This document shows, piece after piece, positions 5,991 through 12,390 of a stretch of 12,390 nt of DNA. The DNA is from Bacteriovoracaceae bacterium UBA2394 (GTDB taxonomy: Bacteria; Bdellovibrionota; UBA2394): positions 9,371-21,760 of the forward strand of contig DDSI01000048.1 of NCBI GenBank assembly GCA_002343335.1, written 5' to 3'. The translations under genes and the position numbers were made by a program. Numbering within the stretch: position 1 is the first letter of the stretch; each line of letters opens with the position of its first letter. Under the pieces are notes generated by a model. The model saw only the letters and a list, made by a program, of their open reading frames with translations, made no database searches and was not told the DNA's origin.

Positions 5991-6228
5991 AAATTATGAA
6001 GAACAAGAACAAGAGGATATCACTCAGGACTGGCGCGAATCGGTAGAGCGCTACTCTGACGAATTGATTCGCACCATCGGCGATAACAGCGCCCGGATTC
6101 GCGAAGCAGTGGAAGTAGAACTCAAGCGTGAACCTTGGCCATATATTGGGATCGCATGTGCAGGAGCTCTCACTTTGGGATTCTTACTCGCCAAATTTAT
6201 TCCAGATCAGAATTCAAAATCCCGCTAA
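5983..6228 (+). CDS. DUF883/YqjD-like tail-anchored membrane protein (copy 2)
   Basis: An 81-residue protein. The acidic N-terminus (NYEEQEQEDITQDW) leads to an amphipathic helix (RYSDELIRTIGDNSARIREAVEVELK), then EPW at 50-52 and one membrane helix, about 52-72, followed by KFIPDQNSKSR. The segment PW..IG..A..ALTLGF aligns without gaps to copy 1 (PWMFIGGTALAALTLGF), ten identities in about 22 residues, so they are paralogs. The family role by analogy with YqjD is ribosome or membrane association in slow growth (inference). The ATG lies within the end of the upstream two-helix gene (eight-base overlap), with purine-rich AAGGAAAGG ahead of it. Transcription ends in the stem-loop at 6235-6266. 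Confidence 0.84.
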   Translation: MPRNYEEQEQEDITQDWRESVERYSDELIRTIGDNSARIREAVEVELKREPWPYIGIACAGALTLGFLLAKFIPDQNSKSR

Positions 6229-6234
6229 ATAAAA

Positions 6235-6266
6235 GAGGCAACTTCATCGTGAAGTTGCCTCCTTTT
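6235..6266. terminator. Bidirectional Rho-independent terminator
   Basis: A perfect 12-bp stem, GAGGCAACTTCA (6235-6246) with TGAAGTTGCCTC (6250-6261), and a three-base TCG loop. It is followed on the plus strand by CTTTT and preceded by AAAA, which gives a T run on the minus strand. It lies between the convergent genes ending at 6228 (+) and 6292 (-) and should serve both. Confidence 0.9.
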
Positions 6267-6291
6267 GTGGGCAATTTAGATGTGGGTCATA

Positions 6292-7221
6292 TCAGTCAAA
6301 TGCTTTGACAAATTCATCCCAGGATTTTTGCAGCTGTTCCATTCGAGATTGAAAATCCTTCTTTGCAGCTTCCCACTTATCGGCCGCGGCCTGAGATAGT
6401 TCCTTCAAGTTTGATTGAAGCTCGGTTCTCTCCTTTTCGAGCTTCTGCAGGGACTCTTCTAATTTTGTTCGGGCGTCACCTTGCTTCTCCGCTATTTTTT
6501 CTCGCAGCTCACCCGCTTTCTTTTCCATGTCGTTGATCGCTGTCCTCATTTTGCCTTCGAACTCGTCCCGGTCCAGAGTGGAAGTGATTCGCTTCTCGAG
6601 AGAATCTAACTTCGCATTGAACTGAGCTCGATATTCACCAAACTTATCTTGCTGTTCCTTCCAAATATTGGCGTTCTGTTCTTCGAGATCCTCATATTCT
6701 TTAATTAGATCTTCTCGAATCCCTTTAATCGTATCATTGGCAGCCGGAGGGTTGTTTACTTTCCACTTTTCAATTGTCTCGCGCTGATCGTCGAATCGCT
6801 TTTTACTCGCTTCGTAAAGTTTAACTTTGTCAGTGGTCGAGGCGAGTTCACTCTTTAATGCGGTAAGTGAAGCGGTAACTTCTTTACCAGCTTTCTCCCA
6901 GTCGTTATCCGAAGCATTTTTAAGTGCGGCTACTTTTTTTTGATTTTCTGCCAGCGCGTTATCCAGCGCCTTTCGCCAAGCATTGTCGTTCTGTGGGAGT
7001 TTAGCGTCCGCGAGTTTCTTCTCCAATTTTTTGATTTGCTCGTCGACGTCTTTCACTTCATCGTCGATTGCTTTCACAAAGCTTTCTTTTGTCTGTTCTG
7101 GAGTGACGACAGGAACCGTCTGCGTTCCACGCGGAGCATCCTTTTTATCATCGTCCCCACAACCCGCCACCAGCGCCGCGCCGAGTGGAAGTAGGAATGC
7201 AAGTTTCCAATTTGTTTTCAT
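6292..7221 (-). CDS. Coiled-coil lipoprotein, function unknown
   Basis: A 309-residue protein with a type II signal peptide (MKTNWK, hydrophobic core, LVAGC; lipidated Cys21) and a short acidic/Pro linker (GDDDKKDAPRGTQTVPVVTP). About 260 highly charged, almost Cys- and Pro-free residues follow, predicted as long helices and coiled coil, for example VKDVDEQIKKLEKKLADAK and, near 240-280, EKKAGELREKIAEKQ followed by KLEESLQKLEKERTELQ. Asp at +2/+3 after the lipid Cys would favour inner-membrane retention under E. coli Lol rules (here G-D-D), but those rules vary between lineages. The Shine-Dalgarno GGAAGGA is well placed. It is divergent from the OmpA-domain lipoprotein. A periplasmic tether or spacer is a reasonable inference; no enzymatic motif is visible. 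Confidence 0.86.
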   Translation of the reverse strand: MKTNWKLAFLLPLGAALVAGCGDDDKKDAPRGTQTVPVVTPEQTKESFVKAIDDEVKDVDEQIKKLEKKLADAKLPQNDNAWRKALDNALAENQKKVAALKNASDNDWEKAGKEVTASLTALKSELASTTDKVKLYEASKKRFDDQRETIEKWKVNNPPAANDTIKGIREDLIKEYEDLEEQNANIWKEQQDKFGEYRAQFNAKLDSLEKRITSTLDRDEFEGKMRTAINDMEKKAGELREKIAEKQGDARTKLEESLQKLEKERTELQSNLKELSQAAADKWEAAKKDFQSRMEQLQKSWDEFVKAFD

Positions 7222-7318
7222 TTCTCAAGTCCTTCCATAAATAAAATTAAGATTTCTATTCCGTTTAGATCTATATCGAGCAACTTAGAAAATGAATGGG
7301 CGCACAGTCGTCAAACCT

Positions 7319-7365
7319 TCGTCGCGACGATCCCTAGCTTTCGACGGGTTTCAGCGAACGTCGAA
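7319..7365. promoter_or_regulatory. Palindrome and hairpin in the leader of the OmpA-domain gene
   Basis: A perfect 12-bp palindrome, TCGTCGCGACGA (7319-7330), is followed by an inverted repeat TTCGACG (7340-7346)/CGTCGAA (7359-7365) with an inner TTC/GAA pairing. Both lie within 65 bases of the preferred start at 7383, in the 161-base divergent gap. The first fits a dimeric regulator site, the second an mRNA hairpin. No clear -10/-35 pair was found for either neighbour. Confidence 0.45.
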
Positions 7366-7382
7366 TGGCTCACGATGTCGGC

Positions 7383-8834
7383 ATGAAAACCAAGTTTATA
7401 CTTCCAGTACTCTACACATCATTGTCAGTTCTAGTATTCACCGCCTGCGCATCGAAAGAGCGCCGAGCTCGACTTGCCGATCCTACGTATATTTCTGAAA
7501 CTCAGACTTATCGGACCCAAGTGAACGACGCATTGGAGCAAGCCCGGATGAATCATTTAAATTACTTGGCACCCGCTGCATTTTTGAGCGCGGAAGAGGA
7601 TGCAAAGAGAGTACATTCCTTGGCTGAAAAAGGCGCTGCTCCAAACGAAGTTGAGGCAGCCGCAAGAGAAGCATTGGCTGAATTTGAAAAGGCGCGAGAG
7701 AAGGCAGCGAGCTATCGAGCTGATTTTCAGGTGGTCGTAGATGCTCGCGGCAAGGCAATCGATGTGGGAGCGAGAAATAATGAAAATAAGGCGCTTCGGG
7801 AGTTAGACGAGAAATTCATGATCTATGGCGGTCGTTTCGAGAGAGGTCGTGGTCTGAAAAATGATAAAGACCTAGCAGCGCTCGCGATCGACTATCGTCG
7901 GCTTGCTCAAAACTCCGCGAAGGATAGTTCGATGGGACGGGTTGAACAGTATTTTGCATTAGCCGAACAGGAAGGCGCAAAAAAATATGCGCCTGAGTCA
8001 TTTGAAAAAGCCAAACAGGAAAAAGAGGAGACGGAACGCTTCATCAAGCAATCCTTCACGGATGCACGTGGGGTCATGGATCGAACGAATCAATTGGAAT
8101 CTTCGATTAAGGAAGTGATCTACCTCACTCGTTTGGCCAGAGAACTCGACAGCATGAATAAGGAAGAAGTGGCAATTCGTCTTAACCGAACGCTGGGAAG
8201 ATTAGAATGGGTAGTTGGGAGTAATCCGGATGAAATTCTCGATCAAGGAATTGGAACGCGTTTAGATACTCTCGCGAGCAAAGTCGAACAATCTCAAATG
8301 GCCGAATCTTCGGTGAGACAGAAGGATCAGCAGTTGGCTCTAACCCAGCAGAATCTGAATCGATTGAAAGGAGAAGTGCAGGAGCTGGAAGGATTTAAGA
8401 CGATTGATCAGAAAGTATCGGAAGTCCGAAAACTTTTCGATCCGGCTGAGGCGAGTGTATTGCGAGATGGAAATCGCGTTGTGATTCGACTGAAGACGAT
8501 AAATTTTCCGTCGGGCTCCGCGACTGTGCGGCCTGAAAATTACGCGCTTCTGTCAAAAGTTATCGAAAGCATGAATATCATTAAGAGCCCGAAGATAGAA
8601 ATTGAAGGACATACGGACTCGGTGGGAGGAGCGGCCTTAAACAAAGCTCTTTCTGAGCAGCGTGCGGAAGCGGTGAAAAATTATATTGAAGCGAATGCAA
8701 GAGTTGAAAATGCCAATATTGATACGGCGGGCTATGGATTTGAACATCCGATCGCGAGTAACAAGGACCGTAAAGGTCGAGCCATGAATCGTCGAATTGA
8801 TGTTGTGATGGATTTGGAAACGTCAGTGGAGTGA
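7383..8834 (+). CDS. OmpA-family lipoprotein with DUF4398-like helical N-terminus
   Basis: A 483-residue outer-membrane-type lipoprotein. Signal peptide MKTKFILPVLYTSLSVLVFTAC puts lipidated Cys at 22 (Phe at -3 is unusual). Residues about 30-200 are Ala/Glu-rich helices with DUF4398-like units, for example HLNYLAPAAFLSAEEDAK and GAKKYAPESFEKAKQEKEE. A coiled region follows to about 340, then an OmpA C-terminal domain, roughly 365-480. The peptidoglycan-binding motif is intact: GHTD with Asp412, then N-x3-S-x2-R with Arg427 fifteen residues on, as in Acinetobacter OmpA, and GRAMNRRIDVVM near the end. It should anchor the envelope to the cell wall without a beta-barrel. The start is uncertain: an in-frame ATG at 7365 adds six residues, and neither has a good Shine-Dalgarno; MKTK gives a more normal signal peptide. 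Confidence 0.92.
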   Translation: MKTKFILPVLYTSLSVLVFTACASKERRARLADPTYISETQTYRTQVNDALEQARMNHLNYLAPAAFLSAEEDAKRVHSLAEKGAAPNEVEAAAREALAEFEKAREKAASYRADFQVVVDARGKAIDVGARNNENKALRELDEKFMIYGGRFERGRGLKNDKDLAALAIDYRRLAQNSAKDSSMGRVEQYFALAEQEGAKKYAPESFEKAKQEKEETERFIKQSFTDARGVMDRTNQLESSIKEVIYLTRLARELDSMNKEEVAIRLNRTLGRLEWVVGSNPDEILDQGIGTRLDTLASKVEQSQMAESSVRQKDQQLALTQQNLNRLKGEVQELEGFKTIDQKVSEVRKLFDPAEASVLRDGNRVVIRLKTINFPSGSATVRPENYALLSKVIESMNIIKSPKIEIEGHTDSVGGAALNKALSEQRAEAVKNYIEANARVENANIDTAGYGFEHPIASNKDRKGRAMNRRIDVVMDLETSVE

Positions 8835-8846
8835 TCGGCTTGCGAA

Positions 8847-8922
8847 CTGTCTAAGGAAGAAAGTCGACACTCAAACAAATCGTTTGGTTCTCGCCAACCT
8901 TCTTCCTCTTCCTTATAGACAG
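8847..8922. repeat. Long imperfect stem-loop in a convergent gap
   Basis: CTGTCTAAGGAAG (8847-8859) pairs with CTTCCTTATAGACAG (8908-8922), two bases bulged, around a 48-base interior holding the small hairpins CAAAC/GTTTG and GGTT/AACC. It lies just after the OmpA-domain gene. There is no U-tract, so it is not a classic terminator; it may be the folded 3' end of that mRNA. Confidence 0.5.
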
Positions 8923-8933
8923 CTCCCGTGAAT

Positions 8934-8962
8934 TTCGTACCGGACAGATCGTCCGGTACGAA
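8934..8962. terminator. Perfect 12-bp stem-loop between convergent genes, without U-tract
   Basis: TTCGTACCGGAC (8934-8945) and GTCCGGTACGAA (8951-8962) pair perfectly around AGATC. The position between convergent genes suggests a bidirectional transcription barrier or 3'-end protector. The missing T run on both strands makes intrinsic termination uncertain, and a protein-binding palindrome is an alternative. Confidence 0.5.
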
Positions 8963-8989
8963 TCCTTCGGGAAATGAATCAGGTATAAA

Positions 8990-9391
8990 TTATTGTCCAA
9001 TGAAGTTGGCGTTCGGTTGAGTAGAAGGAGCGGTCGTGGGAGCTTCTTCTTTTTCAGCCTTCACTGCTTGAACTCCTGCGGAGCCAGCATCTGACGCTGC
9101 AGGCGCAGTGGTAGGAGCCGTCGTGGGTTGAGTGGTTTCAACTTTCTCTTCAGCTTTAACTTTTTTCACTTCCTTCACTTCCGGTTGAGTGGAGGGAATG
9201 AGAACTGGCTGAGTCGAAGGGATAGCGGGCTGAGTCGCAGGTTGAGTCGTTGCGGCTGCCTTAGCAGCTTCAATACGCGCCTTATCGGCAGCCATACGAT
9301 CGGATAAGGATCGCTTAGTTTGCGCGTGAACGGCTGTGAGAGATAAAACTGAAATTGCGAGAGTCAAAGTTGTGCTTTTCTTAAATGACAT
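8990..9391 (-). CDS. Secreted low-complexity protein with TQP/TTAP repeats
   Basis: A 133-residue precursor with a classical signal peptide (MSFKKSTTLTLAISVLSLTAVHA, cleavage after Ala23). The mature part is disordered-looking: an Ala/Lys helix (31-48), then six TQP tripeptides (49-89 and 124-126, including two IPSTQP units), a Lys/Glu/Val stretch (EVKEVKKVKAEEKVE), three TTAP or TAP units, and a second Lys/Glu patch. Alternation of Pro/Thr and charged blocks resembles extended periplasmic linkers, and the Thr-rich repeats could be glycosylated (inference). AGGAG about nine bases upstream supports the start. It lies 30 bases after the lipoprotein at 9422-9931 on the same strand, so they are probably one operon. 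No known family. Confidence 0.83.
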   Translation of the reverse strand: MSFKKSTTLTLAISVLSLTAVHAQTKRSLSDRMAADKARIEAAKAAATTQPATQPAIPSTQPVLIPSTQPEVKEVKKVKAEEKVETTQPTTAPTTAPAASDAGSAGVQAVKAEKEEAPTTAPSTQPNANFIGQ

Positions 9392-9421
9392 GATTAATTT
9401 CTCCTAAAATCGATTTGAAAA

Positions 9422-9931
9422 TTAAAGTGAAGCGTCTTGAGCTACGGTGAACGTGTCATCAACCTTTAAGGTCGTGCCATTTTCGAGCTCGATTTCAATC
9501 TGGATAGAATATTTTCCGGCAACCAAAGTTGGCTCGGAAAGAGCGACGTAAGCAAGACGCTCAAGGTTTTTTTGAGCATTAGTTTTATCGAAATCGCTAG
9601 GATAATCGGCTGCGAGTTGGTTTACTTCTGCCTGATTTACAGAGAGTCCGAAATCATAGGTAGAATTCACGAAGGCTTCGCCAGCGCGTTGAATCTTGAC
9701 GCTCTTTATGCTTTTCACTTTGGAGTTTGATCCAGCGAATAACGTATAGTGGACGTACTTTCCTGCATCAATCGAGAACAGGGTATCTTTGAACGCCAAG
9801 TTGACTTGGGGATTAACTTTAATATTGGAATTTCCGCTCTTGGATTCTCCGCAAGCAGCGACCATCAGACCAGCTGATAAAGCTGCTACGATTCCGAGAT
9901 GAATACCTTTAATAATTTTATTGAGTTTCAT
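9422..9931 (-). CDS. Putative lipoprotein with beta-rich domain, function unknown
   Basis: A 169-residue protein with a long signal peptide (MKLNKIIKGIHLGIVAALSAG, then LMVAAC) and a good VAAC lipobox, Cys27. The mature chain (about 140 residues) has alternating polar/hydrophobic strands ending in YSIQIEIELENGTTLKVDDTFTV, which looks like an immunoglobulin-like or beta-sandwich domain, with one helical insert (VNQLAADYPSDFDKTNAQKNLERL). No motif allows a functional call. The start is set by GGAGGA about ten bases before this ATG; a longer reading from 9976 would put 15 hydrophilic residues before the signal peptide. It is the first gene of the pair with the TQP-repeat protein, so the two may act together at the envelope. 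Confidence 0.85.
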   Translation of the reverse strand: MKLNKIIKGIHLGIVAALSAGLMVAACGESKSGNSNIKVNPQVNLAFKDTLFSIDAGKYVHYTLFAGSNSKVKSIKSVKIQRAGEAFVNSTYDFGLSVNQAEVNQLAADYPSDFDKTNAQKNLERLAYVALSEPTLVAGKYSIQIEIELENGTTLKVDDTFTVAQDASL

Positions 9932-9996
9932 GTGTGAGTTTCCTCCGCCTTCTATTTCAAAGCTCATAGGCTCCATTCATCACTCACGATTCGGAT

Positions 9997-10013
9997 AGCT
10001 GCACTGTGCAGCT
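9997..10013. promoter_or_regulatory. Inverted repeat AGCTGCA-CTG-TGCAGCT upstream of the lipoprotein pair
   Basis: A perfect 7-bp inverted repeat with a three-base spacer, 65 bases upstream of the lipoprotein start. It could be a dimeric regulator site or a leader hairpin. No convincing promoter boxes were found beside it. The remaining gap to 10136 holds only the weak hairpin listed next. Confidence 0.4.
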
Positions 10014-10088
10014 CAACTCGAGGTCACACCAAGTAACGGTACGCAAAAATTGCAAAAAGGGTGCCAGCGGCTAGGGTGAGTTTTATCA

Positions 10089-10106
10089 AAAATCATGAAT
10101 GATTTT
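10089..10106 (-). terminator. Weak hairpin, possible terminator of mnmC
   Basis: AAAATCA (10089-10095) pairs with TGATTTT (10100-10106) around TGAA, about 30 bases after the mnmC stop. On the minus strand the right arm runs into TTTTT. The stem is AT-rich and only 7 bp, so this is a tentative call. Confidence 0.35.
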
Positions 10107-10136
10107 AGGGAGGAGATAAGTCGGGCTGCGACACAT

Positions 10137-11909
10137 TTATCCCAAAACGAGGCGTTGAGGGCTAAAGCGCTGACTTACTGAAAAAGAAAAGGGGTGCGGT
10201 TCGCGACAATCTATCAAAGATGCAATTGCGTCGCCCGCCAGAGGGGCGAAGAGCGAGCCTCGGGATCCCAAACTTGAAAGCATGAAAATGTTGCCCGGAA
10301 GTTCATTCCGCTGACCGGCCACAATTTCCTGCCCGGCTCGGCTGGCGCGGAGTTGTACCCAGGGGGCCACGATCTCGACATTCGATAAATCACCTTGAAA
10401 AGAGAATTGAGAAAGTTTCCTGAGCAAGGTCTGAGTGTCGGCGACTGTAGGTTCTAGGCAATTCGAGTCGCGGTCGTAAGTTGCTCCTATGCAGTGAGTT
10501 TTCTCCTCGCCTGAGGCAGGGGTGATGAAACCATCCCCACAAAGGACAACCTGGAGCGGCGTCATGGATGGTTGTCTTATATAAAGGAGCTGCCCGCGAA
10601 CTTTCCTCAGTCCCGGGAGTTCTCGGGAGAGGCAGTGTGCATTGGCAAAAACCACATGCGTGTAGGCATCAGGAAGACGATCGATCAAGGACGATTCCGT
10701 ATCAAATTGGATGCGATCGGAGAAGGGTGATGCGAGTTCTTGCGTAAGGCGTTTGAGATTGAGAAACCCTCCGCGCGGAATAAAAATTCCTCCAGAGGGA
10801 ACCTCAACTCTAGCGATTTCCTTTGCTTCATTTTGATTCACATAGCGCGCAAGATCCGCGTGAATTTCGTGGGAAGCGATCCCACGTGTCCAAGAATCAA
10901 AGTGCTTTGTGGTTTTTTCCAGAATGAGAATCCCTGATTCGTTGTAAACATTCTTTGGAATCCACGATCGAAGAAATGACCGTAAATAAAGTAGCGAGGC
11001 CCACGACGTCTGGCTCATGGCTGTAGGGATTGCGGAGATGAGAGGATGAAAAATAGCGGAGGTATGCGACGAGGCCTGCGATGCCATGTGGGGTTGCGTT
11101 TCGAAAACATCAAACTCAATACCGCGCTGAAAGAGCGCATGAGCGACGGACAAGCCTGCGATGCCCGCGCCCACAATTGCCACTCGCGGGACCGATGGTT
11201 GAATTGAGGAATAGAGTATACTGTCCCCATTTAATGTTCCGGTGAGGGATTCCCATTTTGGGCCGAAGCCCTTAATTTTTTTGGTTTCGAATCCCGCTGC
11301 GATGAGATTTCGTTTTACAAATCCTGCAGACGTGTAAGTTGCAAAGGTCGCTCCCGCATTTGATCTCTGGCCGACGACGCGGAACAATTCTTCCGACCAC
11401 ATCTCTGGATTCTTTTTGGGCGCAAACCCGTCCAAGCACCAGGCGTCGGCGCGTCCTTGCCAGTCAAGCAGGCATTCGCGTGCATCTCCTATTAAAAGAG
11501 AGAGAGTCAGTTTTCCTTTCTCAAAAATCATTCGATGAAATCCGAGAGGCGGGATGTCATAGATTTTTAGAAATTCTTCGGAGAGCTTGCGAAGTTCTGG
11601 CCAGCGCTGGTGGGCGATCCGCATTTGTTCTTTCGTGAGTGGGAATTTCTCGCAACTGACGAAATGTAGTCGGGGGCGTTGATCTTCCGGAATTGTGCAG
11701 AAAGCTTCCCAAATCGCCAAAAAATTGAGACCCGTTCCAAATCCTAATTCGCCTACGACGAACGACGTCTTTGGTCTCCAACGTTCGAGTAATCGATTGC
11801 CTTGGATAAAAAGATATCGAGCCTCCTCGAGGCCGTTCTCTTTGGCATAGTAGATGTCGTCAAACGACACAGAGCGTGGCTGAGATTCTCCAAACCAGTC
11901 CAGTTGCAT
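10137..11909 (-). CDS. mnmC: Bifunctional tRNA mnm5s2U34 biosynthesis enzyme MnmC
   Basis: A 590-residue fused enzyme that finishes the wobble uridine of tRNAs such as Glu, Lys and Gln. The C-terminal FAD-dependent oxidase removes carboxymethyl from cmnm5(s2)U34, and the N-terminal SAM-dependent domain then methylates nm5(s2)U. Seen here: the SAM loop GELGFGTG (53-60), DAWCLDGFAPKKNPEMW (155-171) with the catalytic-type Asp160, the boundary near 235-242, the FAD-binding VGAGIAG (246-252) with Glu270 ending the second strand, and GSRGSLFAPLAGDAIAS near 548-564. It is shorter than the E. coli protein (668) but both domains are complete. No good Shine-Dalgarno precedes the ATG. It is divergent from a receiver-domain gene, 57 bases away, and appears monocistronic. 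Cytosolic. Confidence 0.96.
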   Translation of the reverse strand: MQLDWFGESQPRSVSFDDIYYAKENGLEEARYLFIQGNRLLERWRPKTSFVVGELGFGTGLNFLAIWEAFCTIPEDQRPRLHFVSCEKFPLTKEQMRIAHQRWPELRKLSEEFLKIYDIPPLGFHRMIFEKGKLTLSLLIGDARECLLDWQGRADAWCLDGFAPKKNPEMWSEELFRVVGQRSNAGATFATYTSAGFVKRNLIAAGFETKKIKGFGPKWESLTGTLNGDSILYSSIQPSVPRVAIVGAGIAGLSVAHALFQRGIEFDVFETQPHMASQASSHTSAIFHPLISAIPTAMSQTSWASLLYLRSFLRSWIPKNVYNESGILILEKTTKHFDSWTRGIASHEIHADLARYVNQNEAKEIARVEVPSGGIFIPRGGFLNLKRLTQELASPFSDRIQFDTESSLIDRLPDAYTHVVFANAHCLSRELPGLRKVRGQLLYIRQPSMTPLQVVLCGDGFITPASGEEKTHCIGATYDRDSNCLEPTVADTQTLLRKLSQFSFQGDLSNVEIVAPWVQLRASRAGQEIVAGQRNELPGNIFMLSSLGSRGSLFAPLAGDAIASLIDCREPHPFSFSVSQRFSPQRLVLG

Positions 11910-11966
11910 CGCGGCCGATAATAGGCATTTTCAAGTCCCAGAAACCAGGTCAAACTTGGGAATAGG

Positions 11967-12383
11967 ATGAGTTTTAAGCGTTTCAGGGTGCTCTTGGTCG
12001 AGGACGATCCGGATCTGTGTGAGATCATTAAGGATAAGCTCGCGATCATGGGCTTTGAATATATTCGTACGGCGCATGATGGTGACGACGGGATGAAAGC
12101 GCTTCAAAGCGCCATTGGAAATGCAAAGTTTGACCTCGTGATCGCGGACTGGAAAATGCCCAAACTTAGTGGAATGGATTTGCTTCGATACATGCGATCA
12201 CATGCCTTCTACTCAAAAACACCCTTTGTGATGCTGACAGGTGTGGATGATGAGCAACATGTAAAGGAGGCTTTAGCGGTGGGGGTAAGTGATTATCTGG
12301 TGAAGCCCTTCGATCAAAAGCTTTTCCATTCTAAAATTACGCGCGTGATGCGTCAGATCTCGGATTACTCCGCGACGGACTGA
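11967..12383 (+). CDS. Single-domain CheY-like response regulator
   Basis: A 138-residue protein consisting only of a receiver domain. The active-site set is complete: acidic E12/D13/D14 in VLLVEDDPDL, phospho-acceptor Asp61 in LVIADWKMPKLSG, Thr91 in VMLTG and Lys113 in YLVKPF. There is no output domain, so it should act by protein contact like CheY or in a phosphorelay. The starting ATG follows GGAATAGG closely, a modest ribosome binding site. It is divergent from mnmC. An ATG occurs four bases after its stop (12387-12389) and runs off the window; a co-transcribed gene, perhaps a kinase or another relay part, may follow, but nothing can be read. Partners cannot be named. Confidence 0.93.
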   Translation: MSFKRFRVLLVEDDPDLCEIIKDKLAIMGFEYIRTAHDGDDGMKALQSAIGNAKFDLVIADWKMPKLSGMDLLRYMRSHAFYSKTPFVMLTGVDDEQHVKEALAVGVSDYLVKPFDQKLFHSKITRVMRQISDYSATD

Positions 12384-12390
12384 TCTATGG

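Noticed and set aside
1..12390. CRISPR array, insertion sequence or prophage
   Set aside because: No regularly spaced direct repeats, no transposase or integrase, and no phage structural genes. The Holin_X-like name refers to a family of bacterial membrane proteins, not to phage lysis here.

Overview
The window looks like chromosomal core and accessory DNA from a Gram-negative bacterium. There are several Sec/lipobox lipoproteins, an OmpA-domain outer-membrane lipoprotein, an oligopeptide-binding protein, a fused MnmC and many short envelope proteins. The style (many small lipoproteins of unknown function, moderate GC, short gaps) would fit Bdellovibrionota or a related delta-type lineage, but that is an impression and not something the sequence proves. 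I see no transposase, integrase, phage gene or CRISPR array.

Layout: (1) 13-1593, an OppA-type solute-binding protein whose start may lie outside the window. (2) 1647-1724, tRNA-Glu(TTC) with encoded CCA, followed by a 106-bp structured inverted repeat. (3) 1913-3016, two minus-strand secreted-protein genes (a Ser/Cys-rich lipoprotein and a four-cysteine small protein) separated by a strong terminator. (4) 3122-3987, a minus-strand DUF2975 membrane protein translationally coupled to a YozG-type HTH regulator, with a TTTATCG/CGATAAA inverted repeat just upstream. (5) 4128-6228, a membrane-protein cluster: YihY/BrkB, a small basic one-helix protein whose Shine-Dalgarno is buried in a hairpin, two paralogous DUF883/YqjD-like tail-anchored proteins (one on each strand) and a YqjE/Holin_X-like two-helix protein. 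It closes with a bidirectional terminator.

(6) 6292-8834, two divergent genes: a coiled-coil lipoprotein and a DUF4398-like/OmpA lipoprotein with the peptidoglycan-binding Asp/Arg pair. The region between them is rich in inverted repeats. (7) 8835-8989, a convergent gap holding two long stem-loops. (8) 8990-9931, a minus-strand pair: a lipoprotein, then a TQP-repeat secreted protein. (9) 10137-11909, MnmC on the minus strand. (10) 11967-12383, a divergent CheY-like receiver protein at the window edge.

How the genes may work together: the most coherent theme is the cell envelope. Cytoplasmic-membrane anchors (YihY, YqjD/E-like) sit beside periplasm-spanning lipoproteins and a peptidoglycan-gripping OmpA lipoprotein, which suggests a stress or stationary-phase envelope cluster (inference). 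MnmC and tRNA-Glu(UUC) are enzyme and known substrate class, though 8 kb apart. The best candidates for something not yet described are the YqjD-like/YqjE-like/YihY cluster with its SD-masking hairpin, the operator-like repeat before the DUF2975/YozG pair, and the structured element after the tRNA.
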